From Moniliella sp. 'wahieum' (taxonomy: Eukaryota; Basidiomycota; Moniliellomycetes; Moniliellales; Moniliellaceae), in the NCBI GenBank assembly GCA_003971905.1, contig RSEE01000001.1, positions 682,001 through 746,000 on the forward strand: a stretch of 64,000 bases of DNA. Reading direction: 5' to 3'. The position numbers and the translations under genes were made by a program. This document shows, in pieces, positions 11,536-23,864 of this stretch; the first letter of the stretch is position 1; each line of letters starts with the position of its first letter. The notes under the pieces were generated by a model. The model did not search any database. It saw only the letters and a program-made list of their open reading frames with translations, and was not told where the DNA came from.

Positions 11536-12298
11536 GAATCGGCCATTCAACTATATCCGTCAAAGTCGTCGATCGAGTGCTTGGCATGTGCGCGCGTGGA
11601 TGTCAAGCTATGTATGCGCGACACCTCTTTCACTTCTCTCCGTTTCCCGCCTGTATCTCGTGTGCGTTTTCATTGCATGTACATACGCTCTGTATAGTTT
11701 TGATTGAGGAACAGGTCGCAATTGAATGGCCTCCGGGACTTTATACTGCTTCGAGCCCTGGTGTATACAGTTGGACCACAGTTGAGCTGGCATAGCGGGT
11801 GGACAAGGGTGACTTCTCCATTTACACATCAGCGAACTTTCCTCTCGACTAGTGTCTATCGCGGTGTTGCCAGCCGAAGGGGCCATTGTCTGTTCCGGGT
11901 GTTCTGAGAAGACTCTCAACATCTAAGAATGTTGTTAGCCTTTGAGTGATGGGAGTGCAACCAACAGCACTGGGCTGGTCGGCCGGGAATTGATGACCTA
12001 TACGATGAAAAGCAAAAACCCATGCCACGGCAGAGCCTGCAGAGACGACACAAACAGATTGTGTACAATGCTTTTGCGAACCAAAAATGGCTCGAAGAAG
12101 AAAAGGAGGTATCGCACTCTCGAAATGAAGAAAGAGGGGGATCGATCTTTGCTTCCCGCAGCAATAACTTCATCTCACCTTGGATCAGTGGTCCCATCAA
12201 AATCCTTCTAGAACAGATTAGATATGGCAGTATGCACCACTCGGGTTCGATCGTACCCACCGTCACTCTCGTGGATCCACCCCAACGGATGCCGCTTA
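11536..12298. other. Intergenic, no supported gene
   Basis: The region lies between the 3' ends of the convergent monooxygenase and the minus-strand gene to the right. I see only short frames without recognisable protein content and no strong repeat. Confidence 0.5.
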
Positions 12299-13665
12299 TT
12301 AGGCAAGGGTGGTGGCCTGGTCCCTCATCTTCTTCCGCGTCGGGCCCTGTGGCGGACCTCCAGTCGATTGAACCAGAGTCGTCAGATCCTGGCTCGGAAT
12401 CCAAGGGTCCATCCCTGAACGCTCCAAAGTTGTCTTGGGCCCGGGTTTGCGACCTGAAAAAGTCTGCGGCGTCCGCGGCATGAATGCGAGGTCGATGCCA
12501 GTGCAGCTCCGAGGAGCGGGGGGGTCGGAAACAGTAGGCAATTGCGGGATTCCTTCTGGCGAGGTAAGATGGAAGCGGATTGGCTCATCCATTCGTTGGT
12601 TATCGGCACGAAAGGAGGGGGAGGGGTGTGGCTTGCTATGTGCTTGTGGGCTTGTGGTCCTGCTCGGTCCAGGCGAGGCCGTGGTAGCTAGAGACGAAGT
12701 GTACGACCCAGGGCTGCCATACGTGGATGCACGGAAGAGTGGGGATGCCTTAGGCGTGGCCGTTTGGCTGGCGGATTGGCTGGGAGTGTGGTCCAAGTTG
12801 GATTCGATCGTGTATGGCACTTGCGCGTAGGTCTGGAGCACATGGGCAGGTGCCAGGATGGGTGTGCGCAAATGATCTTCCGGACCAAAGGAGAAAATGG
12901 GGTTTTCGACAGAGCGGTGCTCAGGAGGTAATGGTGAAGGGATGAGATCAGGCGAGTTGTCGTCGGAATCGCTCGAGTCGGAGGAAGAGGCATCCCTAGC
13001 CAATTCGGCGATTTGGGCAACAAGGGAATCAAGCTCCTGATCCGCCCTGGCCGCTCTTGCATTCCTAAACACCGCACTTGACACACGCTGACGTGCACGA
13101 CATGAGCGGGAACCAGACTGAGGGAGAGGAACCGGGATGGTATCCGGCGCATTGACTCGACCTAAGCAAGGCGATGTAGTCATTGCTTCGGCCAAGGCTA
13201 GTTCCAACGTTCGTTGGGCAGAGATGGAGGCGGTGGGGTGTGGCGATAACGAGAGGAAAATGTCGGCTTGACTTGGATCGAGGGGCTAAGGGAAGTGGAA
13301 GGGGCGTAGAGGTGGGAAGCATCGGCTCGCGCCCGGCCAAAAGCTGGCACAGCGAGGACGGGCTGCTCTTTTGCGATCCTTATCAACCGCGTGGCCGAAG
13401 AGTTGTTGTCTTCTTGGGATGTGAAGTCGGGCAAGTGCGGAGGACCCTCGAGCGAAGCATCATTTAGGGTGACCCGAGGAGGGGGATGCGAGAAAAGATC
13501 CTTGCTGCGCCTCTTTCGCCCAAGGCCCCGAGGTGTCCATCGGTCCCAGGTTAAGGTACTCCTGGGCAAATAGGTGGCTCCCATAATGTTGGCGGAGGCG
13601 GCGTGCGGAGGGTGCGATGGCACCAGGACAGCATCGTCCAACATCTCCGTGTCACGGAGGTCCAT
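12299..13665 (-). CDS. Hypothetical disordered protein
   Basis: Two consecutive minus-strand frames (13665 to about 13200, and about 13207 to 12299) join through one base change into a protein of about 455 residues. It is rich in Ser, Pro, Thr and Arg, with one acidic Ser/Asp cluster (ASSSDSSDSDDN) that looks like a casein-kinase-2 target, and a short helical stretch before it (LDSLVAQIAEL). No domain is recognised. Coding is supported by the long open frames and by composition matching the disordered parts of neighbouring real genes. An AGATCTGAG motif sits about 280 bases upstream. Confidence 0.45.
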
Positions 13666-14317
13666 CGGGGCTGTCTTGCGCAGAGGTTAGGGCGGGCCGG
13701 GGCCAAGGCGGGAGGGAGGGAGAGCACAGATGGAGAAGTGGTGGTGGTGAACGAGGGTGAGCCGAGAGAAAATGGCTGTCGACCGAAACTACACTTGTCG
13801 CCCCGCCTATGGGCCGGCCAGCTGTGTCTGAGCTGTCCAGCGCGGCCGCGGGGGCAGGCGGACTGCGAGAGGCTGTCGAAAGGGGCGTTTGCGGGGCAGA
13901 GGCGAGCGCGGGGCTGAGCACCGCTGAGCGCTGGCTGCCGAGATCTGAGACTCGGCACGGCGGCCGGTGCCCATGGAATTGGATATTGGATGTGGCCCAG
14001 CCGCCTCCACACGTACTAGCAGCTCTTCTGCCCCTCTCGCGCGTTCTTGCGCGCGGGCGTGAAAGAGACGTGTGGCGGGGACGATCGCGCTCATACATTT
14101 ACCCCACCGTGTGCAGGATGGCTCCGTCCCGCCTAACTACTTGGTTAATTCGAGGTCGACCAGAGATGAAAAGATGAATCTGTGGAGGAAGATTGCACAT
14201 GTCTATCGATGCAATCCATCCCAGCCAGCCCATGCCGCAGCACATCCACGCTGCCTACGCAGTCCCTACTCCAACCGACACGCCATCCACTAGCTCTTTG
14301 GGGCGCCCGGTGAGCGC
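13666..14317. other. Intergenic/promoter region
   Basis: This lies upstream of the minus-strand hypothetical gene and downstream of the CDT2-like gene. It contains GCCGAG-ATCTGAGA-CTCGGC (13935-13955), a short inverted repeat around AGATCTGAG. No gene is seen. Confidence 0.4.
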
Positions 14318-17047
14318 TCAGGCTGTTGTGCATTCGCGTATTATGTTATTTGCGTCAGGCCCAATCGTACTCGTCGCTCGGCCCTCCCTCGCACGCTCAC
14401 ACTCGGCTTGGTCCGCCCGCCAGACACGCACAGTCAAGTCGTCGGCCGCACTGGCTAGCGTCGGCACCCCGGCCCCTTCGGCCCAAGACAGCGAGTTGAC
14501 CTCAAAGCTGGACGCACACACAAACGTCAGATCAGTAACCAGACATAGCAACCCCGAAGAACACAAGCCAAACGACGTACCCATCATTGTGGCCGCCCGA
14601 CAGAGCATGGCTCGTCCCATTCGTCCCGGCCCTTATAAGTGAACGTTTTTGCCCGCTGACAAGCTCGGCCGAGGCGGCGAGCTCGAGGCCAACGTGTCAA
14701 ACAGCACCACATCCCATATTGCCGCCCACCGCCAAGATGCCGTGGGTGGCACTGGCAGCGAGGGGGGTGAGCACCGTACTATCCTTGAGTAGCGGATGAG
14801 CCAACACGGCTCCTCCAAGAGGAGTGGCCAGGTCGGCCATAGACGCACCATACACCTTCCCGTCCGTCGCCGACGCATACACGATCCCCTCACTCACAGC
14901 CAGGCCCGACACGCCGGGTGCGGAGCCTGCACGTCGTGTTTGAGCTCAAGTCGTGTGATACTTCTTGGGAGCGATACGAAGAATGCCGGATTTGGACCGC
15001 TGGACACGGGCTTGCCATCCCTTGGCCGTTCGTCGGTCTAGGGCCCGACTTGCCTCGTTGGGACAGGCAGGCAAGCCCGTGTCAGGGTCCGCGCCCGCCC
15101 ATACGTTCAATTTCCTCCAGAAGACGTTCGTCGGCCATTTCGGGCGTGAAACATGTCGTCGCCTCCTCCGCCTCCCCTTGCGCCTCCTCGCTCAGGGGAG
15201 TCAGCAAAGCATCTTGCGCTGGCGCGCGCAGGTCCCACTTGCGCAAAATTGTATCCTTGGCACAGGACGTAACTAGCGCATGTGTTTGCCAGGGTACAAA
15301 TTCGAGTCCTGTCACGCTGGGGGCGAAAGGCGGGTTGGGTTGGTCAATCGACGGCCGCCTGGGGTGCACAGGGCGCTGGATCCCACGTGAGCGCCCCAGA
15401 GAGAGAGCACGGCAGAGTGGCAGATTGGTTCTTCTCCCGCCCCCCCGCGCGGCTCGGACGAAAGGGGTGGCAGCCGAGTGTCAAACAAAGGATTGCCCGT
15501 CCCGTCCGACGGAGCTGAAGAGACGGCCATCGGAGTGCCGATCAAATGCCAAGGCTCGCGAGGGGTTCCCGTTGCACCAGCGTAGGTAGCGAGCAAGCAG
15601 CTGCGCTCCACATCAAACAGGTTGATGCGGTAATCCGCCGTCGCAGCCGCCAAAACACGATCGTCAGGCCGCCAAGCGACTTGGAAGAAGGCTGCTGGCG
15701 CTTGGAGCACCGTGCGGGTGGGCCAGCCCGAGTACAGTTGGGTGCCTTTGCCTGCATACGCTTCCAGACGGACATGGGGCACATATTCGTTGCTGGCAAC
15801 ACACGTGTCGACCAGTCGGATTGTATTGTCGTCACCACAGATGGCGAGCCATTCACGCGCCGAGCCATACGCGCCCCCGCCACGCCCAGCCGAGTGCGCA
15901 TATACGCACCGCAGAGGAGCGGTCAGATCTTCGTCCAAACTCATCCCAAACCCTTGCACCGTCTCATGGCTCAAGAGAAGATCCGGGTCGCCATTGTAGG
16001 CACGCATCACCCATCGGCCGCGAGCACGGGTCGAGCCAAAGCTTTGAAGCAACGGAGGCGGTTGGCTACATTGAATCAGAAAGTGTCCCGAGTCGCAGGT
16101 ACGAGGGAGGGAACGTACTGAATTTTAGAGGAGAAAACAATGGTGGTCCACCAAACCCATTCGAGCGCAGCTTATAAACCACGTCCAGCGCCGCAGGCTG
16201 ACCGAAGACCGATTGTCCTCCCCACCCGAGTCCAGTAGCAGACTGGGCCAACGCACTTGAAAGGGCAACTGATCAGGAAAGACCCCCGAAAAGGGATTGT
16301 TGTGTTGGGGAGCAAGGGGGTAAGGTTGGCCTACCTGTGGCGTTTTATCGTCCTTTCAGGTGAAGGCTCATGGACCATGCTGGTAGGAGGAGAAAGCGAT
16401 CCATCAGCCATGTCTTCGTCCCGCTCGCTATCGTAAGGCACCGGAGAAATGCAGTAGGACGAGGGGCTAGAGGGTGCAGCATGCCGACGGAGGTGACGAA
16501 GTGGGCGTGGAAAGCGTCGTGTTGGCGAAAGAACAGTGAAATTCTCGCCCTCTCCACTACTGCCTTCACTCGACTCGATCCGTCTTGGACTCAGGGGTCG
16601 ACTGGGGAGGGCAAGAGTTGGCGCGTGTTGGCGTAAGGAGGGCGAAATGGGTGCAGTGATAGGTTGGCGCCGGCCTCTTACCCCGAAGCGTATTCGGGGA
16701 TGGGAAGAGGAAGCATGGTTTGGATTCCGGATGGAACCAGTGTGCCGGGCCTCGGGGTAAGGGGAGAATCGCCGACCGCTGGCGGAGTTCCTGTCGCTGT
16801 CTGTAGCGGACGAGGCGTGGGAAGCGGCCTTGGGGATGCGCTGAACGGTACGCGGCGTGACTCGGCAGGGAGAAGGGGCGGCATGAAACGGGGATACGCG
16901 TGATGCTGACCCAGCGGAGGGCGAGGGCGGGGTCCCGACCATTGTGCCGGCGGTGGGGACGAGACAGACGCGCGTGGAGGGCAGAGAAGAGAGGGGGAAA
17001 AGGCACGACGCGGTGGCCCCTTTCGAGCTCGCGGAGCGCGTCGCCAT
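14318..17047 (-). CDS. CDT2: Cdt2/DTL-like WD40 substrate receptor of CRL4 ubiquitin ligase
   Basis: Cdt2 recruits PCNA-bound Cdt1 and other targets to the Cul4-Ddb1 ligase in S phase. I start at 17047 (MATRSASS). The first exon encodes about 235 disordered, Ser/Pro/Arg-rich residues with many SP/TP sites. Introns at 16256-16334 and 16066-16118 (both GTA...AG on the minus strand) lead into a beta-propeller. Visible blades include REWLAICGDDNTIRL, AFFQVAWRPDDRVLAAATAD, SVTGLEFV...KWDLRAP, GVSGLAVSEGIVYASATDG and a last blade with TLASAADDLTVRVWRAD. The order and spacing fit Cdt2/DTL better than generic WD40 proteins; GVSGLAV...ASATDGKVY matches the DTL block after the WDLR motif. Frame changes occur near 15310, 14900 and 14640. 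Another WD40 family is possible. Confidence 0.65.
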
Positions 17048-17553
17048 TTTCGGGCCCAAGCGCCGCGTTCCGGGTTGTTCAAATTTCAATACGACGTAAT
17101 ACGACTGAAATGTTCGTTTTCGACGGCCCCGGTGTCCCGATTTCTGTGCTGCGTGCGTGTGATTTTGAATGGGGATCGACATTTCCAACCCCTCGATCGA
17201 AGAACACGCGCTGCTTCGGGGCCCCCGCCTACGCTTCCACATCGCCCTCAGGCCTCACTCCCCACTCCTCACCGCCCCGCTCGACTCCGTGGCGAGACAC
17301 TATATTAAACTGTCTGTAGAATCCCCAGTGGTTACCATCAATGCCCAAATTGCTGCTTGAATCACATAGAAAAGATGAGAGTAGTGAAGCTGAAGCTTGG
17401 AATCCAAAGGGGAGAGAGTGATACGGATGGACGGAAACAGACTCATAGTGGACGAGATAGGGCTAAGGGGAAAGGACACAGAGGGGCCAGGGGAAAGGGG
17501 TATGCAACGTGCGAAAGCGGAGGGAAGCGAAAGGGGCAGCGGGGCAGACGCGT
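17048..17553. other. Intergenic, between CDT2-like gene and GFA1 stop
   Basis: A short spacer of about 500 bases between two minus-strand genes. It must carry the CDT2-like promoter and the GFA1 3' end. No recurrent motif is noticed. Confidence 0.4.
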
Positions 17554-19717
<2,164 letters not shown>

Positions 19718-20124
19718 GGTGGGGGGGGTGCGTGGGCGGGCCAGAGACGGGTGGGGGTGGGGAGGAGGGGCGGGCGGGGGCGGGCGGGCTTTTATGAGGA
19801 GGGCGGCGCGGCGGGGAGCAGCTGACACGGTGGCACGTTGCCACGTGTTGAATTCGTTGATCCCAGCCGCTGGGCGACGAGGTGGAGCAAGCGGCGACAC
19901 TGCGCCCTGCCGCCGCCCGCCGCTGCTCCCCCGGAGGTCCGCCGCGGCCAGGCAGGCGCGGGCCGCAGCCGCACGGCGCCTGTCTGCCGTCGATGGTCGC
20001 CCAACCTGGCCTGGGGCTGCGGTGGGCCTGCGGTGGCCTGCGGGTGCCAGCGGGTGCTGCGGCGGCCTGCACTGCCCAGACCCACCCCTCGCCTCGGGCG
20101 CAGTCTTTGCTGCGCTGCTCTGCT

Positions 20125-20136
20125 CCGCAGTGCGCC
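20125..20136 (+). promoter_or_regulatory. 12-bp motif CCGCAGTGCGCC, copy 2
   Basis: Exact copy of the motif at 2912-2923, 408 bases upstream of the GFA1 start codon on the opposite strand. Function is inferred only from recurrence. Confidence 0.45.
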
Positions 20137-20198
20137 TTGCGTGCACAGCCGCCCCCTTCCACGCACGGCGCCTGTTTGTCGCTGGCGAGGCAGCCCGA

Positions 20199-20219
20199 AT
20201 GCATGATGCATGATGCATG
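20199..20219 (+). repeat. ATGCATG heptamer array (3 copies)
   Basis: Three perfect ATGCATG units in tandem, about 480 bases upstream of GFA1. Confidence 0.85.
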
Positions 20220-20264
20220 GTGCAGCCCCTTGCAGCCGCCCAGCAGCTCGACGCACTTGACGCT

Positions 20265-20290
20265 GGATCGATGATCGGCGATCGATGAGG
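20265..20290 (+). repeat. GATCGAT heptamer array (about 3 copies)
   Basis: The units read GATCGAT, GATCGGC, GATCGAT, then GAGG. The 7-base period is kept although the middle unit differs at two positions. Confidence 0.65.
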
Positions 20291-21258
20291 CCAAATTCCA
20301 TCCCAGTCGCCATTGGCAAACTTTGGCTGCTGCGCTGGGTTAGGTAACGCGCCCCGCCCTGTTTGCGTGTCAATGTCAGGTCCAGGGAGGCCGCATGAAG
20401 GATGGAGGGATCGGCAACGACACCACCGTCGTCAGCTGTGCAGCTGCTCAGCCGCGTCCACCGCTCACTCCATCAATTGGCATTCTATGGTACCAACACA
20501 TCGGCTTGTGCCTCCACAACTGTGCCCGTTCGAAGTTAGACTGCCGTCGGCGGACCATCCTCACTCCACTCGGCAAAGGACAAGCCCAGGCGTGCCTTCC
20601 CACGCGCAACTCGTCCTCGGAAGCAGCTCAGTTCCAGCAGTGCAGACCCTTCCACTACCATCCCCCATCTCCTCCTTGGCCAGCTGTGCTTCTTTGTACT
20701 CGGCCTCTGCTATTCGTTCCTATTGAACTTCAACATTGCTGCTTCCCCATTCTCCTCAGTCTCAGTCCATGGCACCCAACAACCTCCATATATATGCTCA
20801 ACTCCTGCATCACAATTTGTCCCCTTCTCGCTCTCACACCCACCCACTCACTACCATCTCTACTTGAACTAGATAGAACAACAAAATAATGGGCTTTCGA
20901 TTTATTAAAATGAGTCTTTCGCCCTTCTGGAAAAAAGGAAGCGGGACGATAACGATTCACAGAGACGTAGAGAAAGGAGATGAATGCCAAGGGCGGTAAA
21001 AGTACATGAGTGGTACACGACAAGTAAATACATGACGCTCAAACGGGTCGCAGAAAGGAAGCACTCGGGAGGTGCTGTTGCGTGCGGGATGGGAAAAAGG
21101 CATCGGCCCACCCTGATCGGGCGTCATAGGCCTAGAGGGGTGGCCTCTAGCCTGAGGGCAACGGGAGGAAAGTAAATGCAAGGCACAAAAAATGAAGAAC
21201 CAATGTCCAGCCTGGTAAGTCGGTCACTTGAAAAAAGGGGGCAAGGCGAGACAACGCA

Positions 21259-21900
21259 TCAGAGACCAGATCTCTCACAGTCCATCTGAGCCGCCTCGTC
21301 CTCATCGCTAAACTCCAAGTCCGACACGTCCGACATTTCTTCTTCTTCGCTCTCTTCCTCTTCCGCCTGCTGGCGTGCACCACGTCGCCAGAGGCGTACC
21401 GGCGGACATAATCCTTGACGCGCTGGTTGTAGAGCTCTGGGTGGCTCAAATACAGCGCTGCCGCCTCGCCGTTCAGGGGGTCGCTAGCGTTGGGGTAACG
21501 AAGTAGATGGGGGAGAAAGAGGGTAAAGATGTTCTCGAGCTGGTAAAGCGGGGTCCAGGACTGATTGATCACGTCGAGGCAGACGGAGCCGGACACTTCG
21601 TCAATGTTGGGATGGAATATGCGGTTCTTGAAGCCGATCGAAGGGGATTTGTATGGATAATCTTCCGGCAATTCAACATGTACCTTCCACACCCCTTCAG
21701 AAAAGGGAGCTGCGAAAGCATCACGGTCAGCATTGTGATTGAGTGGATAGGGGGCAGCAATGGCCTCTACACATACTTTCGGCCGGGCCCGTGAACGGAC
21801 GTAAAAGTCGCGCATGTTGCTGTCGTTGACCAGTTCAACCTCATAGTCGGATTGGAGCAGGCGGATGACATCTGTCTCCATGCGGCGTCGGGGAAGACAT
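21259..21900 (-). CDS. UBC8: Ubiquitin-conjugating enzyme E2, UBE2H/Ubc8 type
   Basis: Ubc8 is the E2 that works with the GID/CTLH ligase, which in yeast degrades gluconeogenic enzymes. The E2 core is clear: [19 protein letters not shown], the HPN motif ([10 protein letters not shown]) and the active-site Cys in [24 protein letters not shown] follows, which is characteristic of this subfamily. The C-terminus is a long acidic tail (runs of Glu/Asp) as in human UBE2H, reached after a one-base change near 21375 and ending at a TGA at 21259-21261. An intron at 21710-21776 splits the region before GVWKV. I prefer the start at 21900 (MSSP...) over the internal Met at 21881 because human UBE2H also begins MSSP; it needs one base change. 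The 5' flank has a dense 7-bp-period array. Confidence 0.88.
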
Positions 21901-22380
21901 GGCGAAGGGAGGTGGGAGATGGTGGTTGGGACAGGAGGTTGGGCTGGACTGAGTTGGCGGGGCTGGCTGGGGACCGACAGGGTGGCTGGCTGGCCGAGGT
22001 TATCATATCACGCTCCAGGCTCCGGTATTTAGATCTCAGAGCCGCAGGCAGTATGCCCCTGTGTATTAGCTAAGCGACGGGGTGGGCCTGGTACCGGTTA
22101 CCGGTTCTCGATTATCGATCCTCGATCCCCCGAGCAGGATCATCGATCGATCATCGATCATCCATCGTTCGGAGATGCGATCGTATGGGCGTGATGCATG
22201 GCGTCAGCCAGCCACTGCAGTCACGTGCGTGTGCAGAGGCTGGCAGTCAGAACCGGGGCTGGTTACTCCGTAACGCTCCACACCACAGACGCTGCCACCA
22301 TCGCTGGCTGGCTGCTCCGCGTGTTGCTTGTCTGGATGTCGCACATCCAGACTCAGCCATGTATGGCGCATGCGCTGGGC
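21901..22380. promoter_or_regulatory. Promoter region of the UBC8-like gene
   Basis: About 480 bases between the UBC8-like start and the carrier fragment. It holds AGATCTCAGAG (22031-22041) and the 7-bp-period array at 22093-22165. No gene is seen. Confidence 0.45.
22093..22165 (+). repeat. Degenerate 7-bp-period array (ACCGGTT / CTCGATC / ATCATCG)
   Basis: The sequence can be written in consecutive 7-base blocks ACCGGTT, ACCGGTT, CTCGATT, ATCGATC, CTCGATC. After a short spacer come more ATCATCG/ATCGATC blocks up to about 22165. Unit sequence drifts while the period stays at seven. Confidence 0.65.
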
Positions 22381-22790
22381 TTGCTTCGGTGGCTATCCTG
22401 CCCGCTGGACGTGGTTAAGATGCAGCTCCAAGCCCAGGGTGCTTTCTCGTCCCTGGCCCATCAAAGAAAGGATTGGTGGACATGGGACAGCAGGTTTGGA
22501 AAAAGATAGGTATTCGGCTTCTACAAGGGTACGGGAATCAACCGTTTCCGTACCCTACCCAACTCGGCCGTGTGGTGATCTTGACCTGCGTTTTCCACCC
22601 GTTGCGCTTTCCCGGCCTCTGACCCGTTCTGCGTCGTTGACAGACCGAACTGATGATGCAACGTTTCCTCTTTTCCATGATGGACAATCCCTCCGAGCTG
22701 ACCGCCATTCGTCCACTGATCACAGAGGAGACGAACCGTCGACTTGCTTCTTTTTTCCACATGCATCTTCCCCATTCACTGGACGCCGTT
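22381..22790 (+). pseudogene. Mitochondrial carrier (SLC25-type), C-terminal fragment
   Basis: Around 22400-22450 the frame reads CPLDVVKMQLQAQG, the carrier signature PxDxxKxxxQ at the end of an odd-numbered helix. Thirty residues on (near 22515-22570, after a frame change) comes GFYKGTGINRFRTLPNSAV, the usual Y-K-G...R..P segment of a carrier's last repeat. A possible intron (22580-22645) leads into TELMMQRFLF, fitting the final helix. Only the last of the three carrier repeats is present; the remaining two thirds are missing because the UBC8-like promoter starts immediately upstream. It could be a truncated pseudogene or an effect of lost sequence in the assembly. Confidence 0.5.
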
Positions 22791-23864
22791 CATTCGGCTC
22801 TTACGATCCCTTCTTATATCTTCCCTCCCTGTTACACATGCTTGTACCTCTCTTGTACTTTGCGTCGCTCGCCTCACTTGCACACTGTGGTCTCTCGGCG
22901 CTCACTTGGTCTGTGGACAGGTCGTCTTCCGGGGCCTGGCGGGCCTGGGCTGCGGGGGTGATGGGCTGGTAATGAACCGATAAGGTCTGCTCTTGGGCCA
23001 TTGTGAACAACCTTTTGGTCCTCTTCTTACATAACGCGTAACGTGAGAAGATGCGAGCGGGGGGGGAAGGGGAGTCGGAGTTCAGAGGCTGTGCTTGTCA
23101 CAGATACTGGAGAGCTGGGACGCCGGTGGGAGTCTGAAGCTCAGGGGGAAGTCGGGCAGAGGAAAGAAGCATGGAGCCAAGGCGGGGGGTGATGGGGTAC
23201 CGTTCGTTTGGTGGGACATTGGGATGCAGCATTCGACAACTGTGACGTCGTCGCAGGTGCGGAGCATGGGCCAGAGGCCCATGTACCGGCCGCTTCGGGC
23301 TCAGATCCACATGTGAGAGCTCTGGCTCGGACTGGCCTCGTTTGCATCTGCACGTGACCTAACACGTGACCAGTAGGGAGTGCAGCTGCTCCTAGGTCTT
23401 TGGCGCAGGCGCCCAGGCGCTCAGGAGGCTGCTGCCGGGTGCTGCCAGACTGAGCCTGGGAGATCTGAGCGGATCGGATCGATCGCTACCGGCAGAAGAA
23501 GTTCCCGGTGCGGGCACCCAAGGTACACTGGCCTGGTGCGTGACCCCCGTCGTCGGAAATGCGAGCGTAACACAGGCGCCATGGCCTGCCCTGCACCTGG
23601 GAGAGGCTGCAGGGGGCGAGTCAGGGTGTGTGCTGAGCCGCACCGCTGAGGCAGTGCCTGGCAGTGCTGAACGCTGGGATGTCGCGGAGTGCTGACATGT
23701 GCCACGCTGCCCCCTGCAGCGGTGGGCGGGGTGGAGGCACGGCAGCGCACAGCCTGCAGCGGCAGGATGGCAGTGCAGCCGGCGAAAAAGAGCACTGCAG
23801 CGCCTCCACCATCCGCCTCTGGCGAGCACCGCACCGCGTCCTCTTCTTTCGGGTGGCCGCCGCC
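22791..23864. other. Intergenic region upstream of the FLC/TRP-like gene
   Basis: No credible gene. Notable are a pair of CACGTGAC E-boxes 12 bases apart (23351-23370), GATCTGAGC (23463-23471; reverse at 23299-23307), and the GCTGACATGT decamer (23691-23700). The last 250 bases are GC-rich and may include a 5' leader or the unresolved N-terminal exon. Confidence 0.4.

Larger units (their letters stand above)
19718..21258. other. Intergenic/promoter region of GFA1
   Basis: The left part (19718-20300) is very GC-rich and carries the 12-mer at 20125-20136, an ATGCATG array at 20199-20219 and a GATCGAT array at 20265-20290. The right part (20300-21258) is the 3' flank of the UBC8-like gene; no gene is seen. 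Confidence 0.5.
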
